64,000 nucleotides of DNA from Njordibacter sp937773555 (GCF_047730085.1 NZ_CP159830.1:186001-250000), one strand, 5' to 3'. Shown: positions 1 to 8,677, numbered from the stretch's first letter. Notes: a model not told the origin generated them from the letters alone. Translations and numbers: made by a program.

Positions 1-1475
1 CTACATTTACATCCAACCCAGCCCATGGATTTGTTCAAGATTTTTCAGTTGGTACGCCAGAGCTTGTGGATCAGGCAGTTAAAGCGGCAGAAGAAGCGTT
101 CTGGAGTTACGGTTATTCAAACAGGATGGATCGCGCCAGGTTCCTGAATCAGATCGCGGATGAAATAGATGCCCGTGGTGACGAGATTACCGAAATTGGC
201 ACCCAGGAAACAGGCTTGCCGGAGGCTCGCTTGATTGGAGAAAGAGGGCGGACAACGGGACAGCTTAGGATGTTTGCATCCTATATTGAGAAAGGAGATT
301 ATCTTGACATTCGTCAAGATAAAGCCTTGCCCGACCGCCAGCCTTTGCCTCGTTCAGATTTGAGACTGGTTCAGCGGCCCATCGGTCCGGTCGCCGTATT
401 TGGAGCCTCTAACTTTCCGCTGGCATTCTCAACGGCTGGCGGTGATACAGCATCGGCACTAGCTGCAGGTTGTCCGGTCATTGTTAAGGGTCACGAAGCA
501 CATCCGGGAACCGCAGAAATAGTTGCTCAAGCCATTAATGCGGCAATACAGGCCTGTGATTTGCATCCTGGCGTCTTTTCGCTGGTTCAAGGCGGTTCAT
601 TCGACGTAGGTACATGTTTGGTAAAGCACCCATTAATTAATGCCGTTGGCTTTACTGGGTCGTTACAAGGTGGACGGGCTTTGTTTGATTTATGTGCGGC
701 ACGACCAAACCCAATTCCGTTTTTTGGTGAGCTAGGTTCGATCAATCCGATGTTCATCCTTCCGGTTGCCCTCTCTGGTCGTTGTGAACAAATCGCAGCA
801 GGGTGGAGTGGATCACTTACCATGGGAGCAGGGCAGTTTTGTACCAATCCCGGTATCGCTGTTGTAATTGATGGACCAGACGCCGATGCTCTGGCCGAGA
901 AAATGGCTGAAAACCTAAAACAAATTGCTCCACAAACTATGTTAACTGATGGTATTGCAGATGCCTACCGTGCGGGGACAAAACGTATATCGTCAAATGA
1001 GTCAGTTCAGCGATTAGTGGAAACATCGTCTACAACTCGTGAAGCCTCACCGCATTTGTATGCTTGCTCAGGTGATGACTGGCTAGTGAATAAGGAATTG
1101 GCCGAAGAAGTCTTCGGCCCTATGGGAATGATCATTAGGGCTAAAGATATCCAGCAAATGCGAAATATCGCCTTAAGCCTGCAAGGACAACTAACCTGCA
1201 CGTTGTTTATTGATGAGAGCGATCATAAAACTGCAAAGGAGCTGTTGCCAATATTGGAGCGAAAAACGGGCCGAATTCTCATTAACGGCTTCCCCACTGG
1301 GGTAGAAGTCTGTGATGCTATGGTCCACGGCGGCCCTTACCCCGCCAGCACTAATTTCGGTGCGACGTCAGTTGGGTCTATGGCCATCCGACGTTTCTTG
1401 AGGCCTGTATGTTATCAGGATGTTCCAGATGATTTGCTGCCTATGGACTTGTTTGCTCCCAACATTGTAGGCTGA
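1..1475 (+). CDS. 2-oxoglutarate semialdehyde dehydrogenase (partial, 5' end outside window)
   Basis: This is an NAD(P)-dependent aldehyde dehydrogenase that would oxidise 2-oxoglutarate semialdehyde to 2-oxoglutarate, the last step of non-phosphorylative sugar-acid pathways. The frame is open to the first base, so the true start lies outside the window. A GTG at 66 is internal and has no ribosome binding site. The catalytic Cys is at 840-842 in the motif GQFCTNPG and the general-base Glu at 729-731 in FFGELGS. The QFCTNPG form is typical of the KGSADH subfamily rather than betaine or succinate-semialdehyde dehydrogenases. About 490 codons are visible against roughly 525 usual for this subfamily. 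It lies in the same island as an IlvD dehydratase and a DHDPS-family dehydratase, which would supply its substrate. The pathway assignment is inferred from family and neighbours. Confidence 0.85.
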   Translation, partial: TFTSNPAHGFVQDFSVGTPELVDQAVKAAEEAFWSYGYSNRMDRARFLNQIADEIDARGDEITEIGTQETGLPEARLIGERGRTTGQLRMFASYIEKGDYLDIRQDKALPDRQPLPRSDLRLVQRPIGPVAVFGASNFPLAFSTAGGDTASALAAGCPVIVKGHEAHPGTAEIVAQAINAAIQACDLHPGVFSLVQGGSFDVGTCLVKHPLINAVGFTGSLQGGRALFDLCAARPNPIPFFGELGSINPMFILPVALSGRCEQIAAGWSGSLTMGAGQFCTNPGIAVVIDGPDADALAEKMAENLKQIAPQTMLTDGIADAYRAGTKRISSNESVQRLVETSSTTREASPHLYACSGDDWLVNKELAEEVFGPMGMIIRAKDIQQMRNIALSLQGQLTCTLFIDESDHKTAKELLPILERKTGRILINGFPTGVEVCDAMVHGGPYPASTNFGATSVGSMAIRRFLRPVCYQDVPDDLLPMDLFAPNIVG

Positions 1476-1622
1476 CGGGGTACACATGAATGCTTTGGGG
1501 TTGACGACGGCGACGTCAATACCCGTTGCTGCATGCAACGCCAGGGCAAACGGAATGGTCACAATTCATCTGCAATAAATCCAACAGTTTCCAGACCAAT
1601 CTTCAAAAACTGCTAAGGTGCC
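1476..1622 (-). other. Degenerate fragment, possibly transposase
   Basis: No intact gene lies here. On the minus strand two short frames joined by a frameshift read IGLETVGFIADEL and then TIPFALALHAATGIDVAVVNP. The ending in VAVVNP weakly resembles the N-terminal domain of IS110-type transposases. The match is too short to assign. It sits between the aldehyde dehydrogenase and a duplicated gntR scrap, so debris of a mobile element would fit. Confidence 0.2.
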
Positions 1623-1840
1623 GAAGGCGATTAACGATGAATATTGCGCATGTATTGCCGCCAACGATTTAAGGGGCATTCATGAAACAAATGATGCATT
1701 TCACAAGGCGCAATTGTCGGCGTGTACCAACCCATATCTCCGCGAACTTATATTTGAGTATATGGATATCACTTTGGCTATTCGTGCTAAGAATCTTGCC
1801 AATCCCGCTCGTTTAAAGGAATCTATCGAACACGACCGTT
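1623..1840 (+). pseudogene. Duplicated fragment of gntR
   Basis: This 218-bp stretch is the same as 13412-13629, inside the intact GntR-family regulator, apart from two substitutions (1731 C for T and 1834 G for C). It covers the middle of the C-terminal ligand-binding domain and lacks the DNA-binding half and the C-terminus. The frame stays open after the match, but the following codons are not regulator sequence. It is a non-functional scrap. The near identity points to a recent copying event. An IS6-type transposase remnant begins within about 30 bp of its right edge. Confidence 0.93.
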
Positions 1841-1867
1841 ATGACTTCACACACGGCAAATCTTCAA

Positions 1868-2157
1868 CCGCTCGCCAGAGGTAATGATGCTTACCATCAA
1901 TCTTGACGAAAACCTCATCAATAAAAAAGGTATCACCATATCCCTAATGTTTTCTTTTTAACCTTCTCGAAAATTCAGGACCAAATTTATTACACCACAA
2001 TCGGATTGCTTCGTAAGTAACATCTACTTCTCGCTCAGCCAACAAATCTTCAATGTCACGATGCCTGAGATTGAATCTGTAATAAAGCCATACGGCATAT
2101 TGAATGATTTCGGAGGGAAAACGATATCGTATGTAGATATTGGTTTAGTCATTCGGC
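1868..2157 (-). pseudogene. IS6-family transposase remnant
   Basis: Reading leftwards from about 2151, a start (MTKPIST) is followed by a frameshift into sequence with RYRFPSEIIQYAVWLYYRF, then RDIEDLLAE and YEAIRLWCNKFG, an in-frame TAG, then DTFFIDEVFVKIDGKHHYLWRAV, where similarity stops. These are the N-terminal HTH and the first DDE-domain blocks of IS6/IS26-type transposases (family consensus GDTWHLDEVFI and HYLWRAVD). The first catalytic Asp is in FIDEVF. The rest of the DDE domain is missing. The gene carries a frameshift, a nonsense codon and a C-terminal truncation, so it is dead. I could not find its terminal inverted repeats. The stretch from 2158 to 2236 holds nothing I recognise. 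Confidence 0.85.
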
Positions 2158-2236
2158 AATTGTCACCGAATTACAGTTAACTTGTAAGTACCCCGATTTG
2201 AGTTCATCTGCGATGAATAACTGGCGTACAGGTCTC

Positions 2237-3124
2237 CTAATTGGCCCAATAAAGACGGGTGGGATTATCAACGAGTATTTTACTTCGCGTCGATGCATCG
2301 GTAACCCAAGTCGCTACAAAGTCGAAAAGGCAACTGTCATCTGGTATTGGTCCGGCGATATTTGTGTGGGGCCAATCACTCCCCCAAATCAATTGGTCGG
2401 GCACAGCGCGGGCAAGAGTCTGAGCGGTAGAAATAATGTCGTCGTACGGCATATCTGTTGCAGAAATCCGGTAAGGACCAGATAACTTCACCCAGCAGCG
2501 GCCAGTTTCCGCCAGCCGCACCATTGCCTGAAACCCTGGTTCTTGTGGCGTCTTACCGAGGTTCATATAGCCCATGTGCCCAACAACCAGATCAATTGGG
2601 AAATTATTGAATATCTGATCAAAATCCGGAAATTCATCGATACGGATCTGAAGCTCAATGTGCCATCCAAATTGTTTGATGCGTTCGGCAAATTTTGTCA
2701 TCGCTCCGATCGGGAGTGTGTCTGTGTGAGCGTTCACGTCGACCATATTGTAGCGCACGCCCCTAATGCCGATATCATGCATCATTTGTAATTCCTGATC
2801 GCCCACCAATTCATCGACCACAGCGACACCACGGCAGGGAAAACTTGCATGTTGTATTGCATCTAACATGGCACGGTTGTCGGTTCCATAGATACTGGGT
2901 TGCACCAAAACTGCTCTGCGCACGTTGAGAGCGTTCAACATTGCATTATAATCGGACAGCAAGGCGTCGGGTGGTGTGTAAATTCTATCCTGCACGTATG
3001 GGTAAACTGATGAGGGGCCACATATATGTGCATGGCAATCACAAGCGTTATCTGGAACATCAAATTGCGGCGGCGTGAATGTTTTTTCCAATGGCATGTT
3101 ATTAGCTCTATCCCTATTTCCCAT
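2237..3124 (-). CDS. Amidohydrolase-family sugar lactonase/isomerase (COG3618 type)
   Basis: This 295-residue metal-dependent hydrolase belongs to the amidohydrolase_2 group that includes D-galactarolactone isomerase, L-fuconolactonase and 2-pyrone-4,6-dicarboxylate lactonase. The metal-binding CDCHAHICGP lies near residue 30, VVGHMG in the middle, and the strand-8 motif IWGSDWPHTN near the C-terminus. Ten bases separate it from the upstream IlvD gene, so it is probably co-transcribed and likely handles an aldonolactone in the same pathway. Start choice is uncertain: a second Met ten codons in (3097) is equally plausible and neither has a strong ribosome binding site. The exact lactone cannot be told from sequence. 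Confidence 0.8.
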   Translation of the reverse strand: MGNRDRANNMPLEKTFTPPQFDVPDNACDCHAHICGPSSVYPYVQDRIYTPPDALLSDYNAMLNALNVRRAVLVQPSIYGTDNRAMLDAIQHASFPCRGVAVVDELVGDQELQMMHDIGIRGVRYNMVDVNAHTDTLPIGAMTKFAERIKQFGWHIELQIRIDEFPDFDQIFNNFPIDLVVGHMGYMNLGKTPQEPGFQAMVRLAETGRCWVKLSGPYRISATDMPYDDIISTAQTLARAVPDQLIWGSDWPHTNIAGPIPDDSCLFDFVATWVTDASTRSKILVDNPTRLYWAN

Positions 3125-3134
3125 TTGGAGCCGC

Positions 3135-4850
3135 CTAAGGGGTTTTCGCAGTAAACGGTCGATTGGTCAGAAAATCAAAATCCACACCTTCGCCCGCCTG
3201 GTTTACATGTTCGACAAATAGTTTCCTATATCCACGCTCTCCTTCTACCGGAGGAGCAGGTACCCAGGCCGCACGACGACGCTCAAGTTCTTCAGCATCC
3301 ACATCCATGGTCAATGTGCGATTGGCAACATCCAGCGTAATAATATCACCATTTTCAACCAAAGCTAACGGGCCGCCAACGGCGGCTTCCGGTTCGGCGT
3401 GCAAAACGACGGTGCCAAAGGCGGTGCCACTCATCCGACAATCAGAAATACGCACCATGTCTATTACTCCCTGCTTTGCCAAAACTTTTGGGATTGGGAT
3501 GTAACCTGCTTCAGGCATCCCGGGAGCACCCTTTGGTCCTGCATTTCGCAGCACCAGAACGTCTTCTTTGTTGACATCTTTAATGGTGTCGATGCGATCG
3601 GCCAGATCATTGAGAGAATCAAACACCACGGCGCGTCCGGAATGTTTAAGCAAGTCCGGCGAACAGGCTGACTGCTTGATTATTGCACCATTGCCTGCAA
3701 GATTTCCCTTAAGGAATACAAGGCTGCCTCCGGAGTGAATCGGGTTCGTTATTGTTCGTACAACATCTTGCGTAAACGGTTCTGGTGATGCCTCAATTTC
3801 TTCGCCAAGTGTACGTCCAGTAATTGTCATACAATCTAGATTGAGAAGTGGTTTGAGCTCACGCAGTACAACTGCCATACCTCCAGCCCGATGAAGATCG
3901 TCCATGTAATATTTACCGCTTGGCTTTAGATCGACAAGAACTGGTGTTTCTGCCCCAAGTGTGTTGAATGCATCCATATCTAACTGGACACCCAATCGCC
4001 CAGCAATTGCTGCCAAATGTACAAGACAATTGGTCGACCCTCCCACCGCCAAGAGCACCCGCAAAGCGTTTTTCAGCGCAGCGGGTGTCATTATTTCAGA
4101 CGGCTTCAACTTCATTTTCGATAGTTTTACCGCATGTGCACCGGTTTCTTCAGAATGGCGAAGCCGTTCAGAAAGTACTGCAGGAATGGTAGCCCCGCCA
4201 GGAAGCATCATCCCCATGGCCTCGGTCATGCATGCCATTGTTGAGGCTGTACCCATCACGCCGCAAGTTCCTACCGATGGCACAAGTTGTCCTGTTACCT
4301 CTTTCAGCTCGTCTTCCTTGATACGACCGCCACGATATTCACCCCAGAACCGGCGACAATCTGTGCAAGCACCGATACGTTTACCGCGATGTGAGCTGGA
4401 GAGCATCGGACCAGTAACCAAACTTATCGCCGGAACGTCTGCGCTTGCCGCTGCCATAAGCTGTGCGGGAACGGTTTTGTCGCAACCACCAATCAGCACG
4501 CAGGCATCCATTGGCAGGGCGCGAAGCATCTCCTCGGTATCCATTGACATCAGATTGCGCAAATACATGCTGGTCGGATAGGTAAATGATTCATGCAAAG
4601 AGATGGTGGGAAATTCAATCGGTAGTCCTCCGGCCAACATCACGCCGCGTTTTACCGCTTCAATGATCAGGGGTACGTTTCCGTGGCAAGGGTTAAAGCC
4701 GGAAAACGTATTAACAATTCCAATCACCGGCAGGCCGAGAGCTTCGTCGGTATAGCCCATCGCCTTGATAAAGGCAGTGCGCAAGTAGAGCGAGAAATCT
4801 TCATCGCCGTAGCTGGTCAATCCTCGTTGTATACCTATCTTGTCATCCAT
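3135..4850 (-). CDS. IlvD/Edd-family sugar-acid dehydratase (arabonate/xylonate type)
   Basis: This 571-residue Fe-S dehydratase converts an aldonic acid to its 2-keto-3-deoxy acid. Cluster-ligand cysteines lie in NPCHG (Cys55), GGCDKT (Cys123) and GTCGVMG (Cys196). The N-terminal signature RGLTSYGDEDFS and the ACTDCRRFW motif are typical of pentonate dehydratases rather than dihydroxy-acid dehydratase of branched-chain synthesis. No ilv genes are nearby, and the downstream and upstream genes encode a lactonase-type hydrolase and a DHDPS-family dehydratase. With the aldehyde dehydrogenase at the window start it completes the chain aldonate, 2-keto-3-deoxy acid, 2-oxoglutarate semialdehyde, 2-oxoglutarate. 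L-arabonate or D-xylonate is the likely substrate by analogy. Confidence 0.88.
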   Translation of the reverse strand: MDDKIGIQRGLTSYGDEDFSLYLRTAFIKAMGYTDEALGLPVIGIVNTFSGFNPCHGNVPLIIEAVKRGVMLAGGLPIEFPTISLHESFTYPTSMYLRNLMSMDTEEMLRALPMDACVLIGGCDKTVPAQLMAAASADVPAISLVTGPMLSSSHRGKRIGACTDCRRFWGEYRGGRIKEDELKEVTGQLVPSVGTCGVMGTASTMACMTEAMGMMLPGGATIPAVLSERLRHSEETGAHAVKLSKMKLKPSEIMTPAALKNALRVLLAVGGSTNCLVHLAAIAGRLGVQLDMDAFNTLGAETPVLVDLKPSGKYYMDDLHRAGGMAVVLRELKPLLNLDCMTITGRTLGEEIEASPEPFTQDVVRTITNPIHSGGSLVFLKGNLAGNGAIIKQSACSPDLLKHSGRAVVFDSLNDLADRIDTIKDVNKEDVLVLRNAGPKGAPGMPEAGYIPIPKVLAKQGVIDMVRISDCRMSGTAFGTVVLHAEPEAAVGGPLALVENGDIITLDVANRTLTMDVDAEELERRRAAWVPAPPVEGERGYRKLFVEHVNQAGEGVDFDFLTNRPFTAKTP

Positions 4851-4881
4851 TGGAAAATTCTTAAAGTTATATGAAGGGTGT

Positions 4882-5793
4882 TTATCGTGGTTCTATTTGA
4901 AAGTTGATGGCTGCCAGATCGGCAAATAAAGAGCCGGCAGTTTCGGGCGGCAACGGCAATAGGGGGGGCGCCAGTGTTCGCCATGCCGGGTCATCATGGA
5001 AGTGCGAGACCATGGCCTTCATGGCGGGAATCAACGGATAACGCTGAATGGTTCTCCTAATCTCGGAAATCCGGTCTTGCAAATTATCCGCTTCATCGGT
5101 TTGCCAACGGTCGAATACTTCTCTAATGCCCTTGGGATTTGCTCCGCCTGTGGCGGTAATGCAACCACTGCCACCTAACCGTAACGCTTTTAGTAAAAAG
5201 GCCTCTGAACCGGGAAAAATTTCAAGCTGAGGATATTCTTTGAGCAGACTCTCGGTGTTTGTCCAGTCTCCGGAGCTGTCTTTCAAACCTACAATTGTAT
5301 CTGGATAGGCGGTTGCCAGACGCCCTACGAGCTCGATCCCAAAAGGCACGCAAGTATGAGAAGGTATGTGATAAAGGTAGATTCTGAGTGCGGCATCATT
5401 GACCTGTTCGATCACCGTAGACATGAAGGCAAAGATGCCCTCATCCGAAACGGCTTTATAATAGAATGGTGTTGAAATAAGTACGCCGCCACAGCCAAGC
5501 TTTGTGGATTTTCGACTTATGCGAACTACTTCATCAAGTGAGCAAGCTCCGGTACCGACCAAAAGGGACTTAGCGGGGATGCCTGCTGTAATCAGTCGAT
5601 CAAGTAGTTCTTCTCTTTGAGCAAACGACATTGAGTTTGCTTCGCTGGTGGTACCAAAGATTGCAAGACCATTAGCACCTTGATCGAGTAACCATTTGCA
5701 CATGTTTATAAAACGCGCGCTATCTGGTTTGAAATCTGCTGTGAAAGGGGTCAGTACGGGAACAAGAACCCCCTCGAAATTACCTTTAGTCAT
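4882..5793 (-). CDS. DHDPS-family 2-keto-3-deoxy-sugar-acid dehydratase
   Basis: This 303-residue class I (Schiff-base) enzyme belongs to the dihydrodipicolinate synthase/N-acetylneuraminate lyase superfamily. The Schiff-base Lys171 lies in GLKDSSGD, Tyr141 in YLYHIP, and the FGTTSEA loop near residues 46-52. Members paired with IlvD-type dehydratases and KGSA dehydrogenases dehydrate and decarboxylate or rearrange 2-keto-3-deoxy acids to 2-oxoglutarate semialdehyde. It is followed 31 bp later by the IlvD gene on the same strand, which supports an operon. It is unlikely to be DapA because no lysine-pathway genes are near and the proline-containing Tyr motif differs (YHIP rather than YNVP). 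Confidence 0.85.
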   Translation of the reverse strand: MTKGNFEGVLVPVLTPFTADFKPDSARFINMCKWLLDQGANGLAIFGTTSEANSMSFAQREELLDRLITAGIPAKSLLVGTGACSLDEVVRISRKSTKLGCGGVLISTPFYYKAVSDEGIFAFMSTVIEQVNDAALRIYLYHIPSHTCVPFGIELVGRLATAYPDTIVGLKDSSGDWTNTESLLKEYPQLEIFPGSEAFLLKALRLGGSGCITATGGANPKGIREVFDRWQTDEADNLQDRISEIRRTIQRYPLIPAMKAMVSHFHDDPAWRTLAPPLLPLPPETAGSLFADLAAINFQIEPR

Positions 5794-5883
5794 TAACGCA
5801 TCCCTTATCGTGATTTGTTTACCAATGCCTTCATTCGGGTTCCGGTTGAATGCTTGCCCGAATGAACAAAATTTAGACTTTTA

Positions 5884-5985
5884 TCACAAGGGCGGAATTG
5901 TCAGCCCCTTGCGCATACTGGACGGGACCGTGGTGTTCGGATCGCTTGGGCCCGAATGCTTCCGATCGCCCGTGTCGTCGTTCAT
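5884..5985 (-). pseudogene. Truncated start of a second IlvD-type dehydratase
   Basis: A 33-codon frame begins at an ATG overlapping the enolase-superfamily stop (ATGA), the usual mark of translational coupling. It ends SSMRKGLT followed by IPPL and a stop. RKGLT followed by xYGDxxFS is the start signature of IlvD-type sugar-acid dehydratases (the resident copy reads QRGLTSYGDEDFS). Similarity stops after the Thr at about 5899. The base composition changes here from GC-rich to AT-richer. I read it as the cut left end of an imported cassette whose next gene was ilvD-like. The family call rests on few residues plus position and gene order. Confidence 0.6.
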
Positions 5986-7112
5986 GAAACCTCTTCCCAA
6001 GAGGTGATTGCGTGTCGGTCGACCACGGACTCGTCGAAGTCGAAGCCGAGGCCTGGCTCATCTCCCAGCACAACTTCGCCGTCCTCGATCAACGATTGAC
6101 GGTCGAGCAAAGCGGTGAAGTTGAGGATGCTGGTGTCAGTAAAAACTTCAACGAAGGGGCTATTAATGCTCGCCGCGACGAGATGCTTATGCAAATCGTG
6201 GAAGGCGTGCGGGCAAATGGCCATGCCGAAGCTCTCGGCTGTCGCGGCGATTCGCCGGTATTCGGTGATTCCCCCGCACACCTGGGCGTCCGGTTGCACA
6301 ATGGCACATGCCTTCTCGCGCATCAGGCCGAGAAAGCTTTGCCGACCAGCCAAAAGCTCGCCTGTGGCCACCGGCACCCTCGTCCGATTTGCCAATTCTG
6401 CATGGTTAAGCACATCGTCGGGGCCGAACGGCTCTTCTATCCAATAAGGATCGAACGGTTCATAGCATAGTCGCAAGAATCGATCGGCGCTTGCCACATC
6501 GCGCCAGGCGTTACTGGCGTCGAGCATCAGAAATACGTCGGGACCGATCGCTTCTCGCGCGACAGCCATGCGTTCACGTTCGCCGGCAATGTCGAGTTGC
6601 CCGACTTTTATTTTCACTGCGCGATAGCCGGCGGTGACATAGTCTGCGAGTTCGCGTGCGAAGTCATCGAGCGTCTTGCCCGCGAGATAATAGCCGCCGC
6701 TGGCATAGGCCGGCACGCGGTCACAGACGGACCCAAGAAACTTGTGGAGTGGCAAACCGGCGGCACGGGCATTGCGGTCCCACAGGGCAATGTCGATTGC
6801 GCTGAGCGCCCGCATAACAACCCCGGAGCGGCCGTGCAGTAAGGCAGATTGATGGTTGCGCTGCCATATCGCGGGCACCATGTGAGCGTCTTGGCCGACA
6901 ACCAGCGGGCCAAGCAATTGATGCACGGCGCTTTGTGCGAGTTGGGCGCCACGATCGCCCGGATAGCAGAAACCAACGCCGACAATACCGTCGTCGCCGG
7001 TGACCCGAACCAATAAGTACTCTCGCGCCTCGACAGTACGGGTAGCAAAGCTCACGGGCTGGCTCAGCGGCACCCGTACCACACAGCTTGAGATTGATGA
7101 TATGCGGCTCAA
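5982..7112 (-). CDS. Enolase-superfamily (mandelate racemase subgroup) sugar-acid dehydratase
   Basis: This 376-residue enzyme abstracts the alpha-proton of a sugar acid. Visible catalytic parts are the KIK motif (residues 167-169), metal ligands Asp198 (LMLDASNAW), Glu226 (WIEEP) and Glu252 (ATGE), and the His302 of CPHAF. The KxK plus His pair places it in the mandelate racemase subgroup, which holds many acid-sugar dehydratases. I place the start at a TTG (7112) because a GGGGAGG sits seven bases upstream and the protein then opens SRISSISS, like its family. An ATG at 7127 and others further out lack such a site. It is divergent from the ABC importer and has the same high GC. Substrate unknown. 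Confidence 0.82.
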   Translation of the reverse strand: MSRISSISSCVVRVPLSQPVSFATRTVEAREYLLVRVTGDDGIVGVGFCYPGDRGAQLAQSAVHQLLGPLVVGQDAHMVPAIWQRNHQSALLHGRSGVVMRALSAIDIALWDRNARAAGLPLHKFLGSVCDRVPAYASGGYYLAGKTLDDFARELADYVTAGYRAVKIKVGQLDIAGERERMAVAREAIGPDVFLMLDASNAWRDVASADRFLRLCYEPFDPYWIEEPFGPDDVLNHAELANRTRVPVATGELLAGRQSFLGLMREKACAIVQPDAQVCGGITEYRRIAATAESFGMAICPHAFHDLHKHLVAASINSPFVEVFTDTSILNFTALLDRQSLIEDGEVVLGDEPGLGFDFDESVVDRHAITSWEEVS

Positions 7113-7203
7113 CTCGTTCCTCCCCATTTTAGTTAGTACGATCAACCTGCATGTTGCGCGCAGGCTCATTAACACAATAACTAAATTACCGCGTCCCTAT
7201 ATA

Positions 7204-7320
7204 ATTGTCAATAATCAATTGCAACCAAAAATAAAATATTTATTAATATGCTTAAAAAACAATAATTTAATTTACTATCGGCGGCGTTCATCGCATGTTA
7301 GTGATAATATTATTGACAAT
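7204..7320. promoter_or_regulatory. Divergent promoter region with 12-bp inverted repeat
   Basis: ATTGTCAATAAT (7204-7215) is repeated as its exact complement ATTATTGACAAT (7309-7320). Each arm contains a TTGACA facing outward towards one of the two divergent genes. This AT-rich spacer interrupts a GC-rich cassette. The arrangement suggests paired operators or a looped repressor covering both -35 boxes, but no regulator gene lies inside the cassette. Confidence 0.6.
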
Positions 7321-7341
7321 ATGTATTTTTGGGGTCATTAT
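7313..7341 (+). promoter_or_regulatory. Sigma-70 promoter of the ABC sugar importer
   Basis: TTGACA (7313-7318), a 17-base spacer and CATTAT (7336-7341) lie 44 bases before the GTG start of the binding-protein gene. The -35 box is perfect and the -10 matches four of six. The -35 lies inside the inverted-repeat arm. Confidence 0.6.
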
Positions 7342-7384
7342 CCATGCTCATTTACCTGAAAATCATTTGACTAGGAGGTACGCC

Positions 7385-8677
7385 GTGAAAAGTGCATACA
7401 TCAATCAAGCTTGTTGGCTGATTACGGCGCTCGCCGTCAGCTTATTAGTTGCATCCACACCAGCAAGAGCCGCAGAAGAGCTGACGATGTGGAGTCACTG
7501 GCCGGACGAGGTCAGTAAGCGGGGGTTCGTCGAGGATCGCGTCAGTGAGTTCGAGGCTTCAAACCCGCAGTGCAAGGTCAACCTTCAGTTCATCCAGAAG
7601 GCTGAGATCTATACGGCCGCAAAAACCTCCGTACGGACCGGACAGGCACCCGACATCTTCTGGCTCGAACCGGACCAGACTGAATACATTGATGGGGGCT
7701 ATCTTGAACCCCTCGACTCCTATATCGACCTCGACAACTTGAAGGGCTGGGCCAAGGAATCCTGGTCCCATGGTGGCAAGGTTTACGGATTGCCGCTTGA
7801 GGCCTACACGGTCGAACTCTACTACAACAAGGACAAGCTGGCAGAACTCGGTATCCAGGTGCCGGAGGGGCAGCAGCTCAGCCAGGAAGCTTTTGCTTCT
7901 TTGGTGCGCAAGGGGGTTGATGCAGGCATAACGCCAATCGGCAATGGCGTCGGTGATCGGCCCTATCCGGGGGCCTATTTCCTGCAGGAGGTTCTGATGC
8001 ACAAGCTCGGCCTCACGGCTTATCGACAATTGCTGGAGAACAAGCTTTCTTACAAGGACCCCCGCGTCGCCGAGATCATGACATGGGTCAAAGGACTTGT
8101 GGACGCCGGCGCCTATTCTAAGAGCTTCATGACTACCAAGCTTGGTGAGTCACACTACTATTTCCATACCAAACCGGGTTCGCTGACGCTGGCGATGGGA
8201 AGTTGGTATACTGGCCGCTCATTTGTGCCGCCTGAGAAGGGTGGCCAACCCAAGGATTTCCCCCTCGGTATCATGAACTTCCCGGCGGTGGAGGGCGGTG
8301 TCTGCAATAATTGCAAGACATTGGCAGTTGGTGGCAGCTACGTCATGTATTCGCAAAGCAAACACAAGCAGTGCGCGGGCGCCCTGCTCAAGTCTATCGC
8401 GACCGTGGACAACGGCAATAACTGGATGAAGGCGGTGCTGCTGCAAACTGGCATCGAGACGGACCCTAGCAAAATCGAAAGCGTTCACGCTGCCTATTTC
8501 CAGGATCTCAAAGCGGTTAACGCCAACGCGAAGTACTTTATCGGCACGCCGCTTCATTATCTTCAGGGCAAATGCAAGGACGCCTGGGATCAGGTCTTGA
8601 ATAAAGCTTTCGCAGGTGGTCTGATAGGTGTTGAAGAAGCCGCTGAAAAGATGGATGCGGCATGCTACAAGGGCTGA
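7385..8677 (+). CDS. ABC sugar importer, periplasmic binding protein (family 1)
   Basis: This 430-residue extracellular solute-binding protein is of the MalE/UgpB type. I take the GTG at 7385 as start because AGGAGGT lies six bases upstream. This gives a normal Sec signal peptide with a hydrophobic stretch ITALAVSLLVAS and an Ala-x-Ala cleavage site (ARA before AEELTMW). Starting at 7295 instead would add an unlikely extra membrane segment. The mature protein opens LTMWSHWPDE, typical for sugar-binding members. The two permeases and the ATPase follow on the same strand. A cysteine pair (VCNNCK) around residue 305 is visible. The transported sugar or sugar acid is not deducible. Confidence 0.88.
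   Translation: MKSAYINQACWLITALAVSLLVASTPARAAEELTMWSHWPDEVSKRGFVEDRVSEFEASNPQCKVNLQFIQKAEIYTAAKTSVRTGQAPDIFWLEPDQTEYIDGGYLEPLDSYIDLDNLKGWAKESWSHGGKVYGLPLEAYTVELYYNKDKLAELGIQVPEGQQLSQEAFASLVRKGVDAGITPIGNGVGDRPYPGAYFLQEVLMHKLGLTAYRQLLENKLSYKDPRVAEIMTWVKGLVDAGAYSKSFMTTKLGESHYYFHTKPGSLTLAMGSWYTGRSFVPPEKGGQPKDFPLGIMNFPAVEGGVCNNCKTLAVGGSYVMYSQSKHKQCAGALLKSIATVDNGNNWMKAVLLQTGIETDPSKIESVHAAYFQDLKAVNANAKYFIGTPLHYLQGKCKDAWDQVLNKAFAGGLIGVEEAAEKMDAACYKG

Noticed and set aside
1494..1615. A firm call of IS110 transposase for the minus-strand fragment
   Set aside because: The match is limited to a short hydrophobic segment ending VAVVNP and is broken by a frameshift.
3163..4581. Plus-strand frames opposite the IlvD gene
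   Set aside because: They are antisense shadows with no domain and no ribosome binding sites.
4882..5793. Calling the DHDPS-family gene dapA
   Set aside because: There is no lysine-pathway context, the Tyr motif is YHIP, and the neighbours are sugar-acid enzymes.
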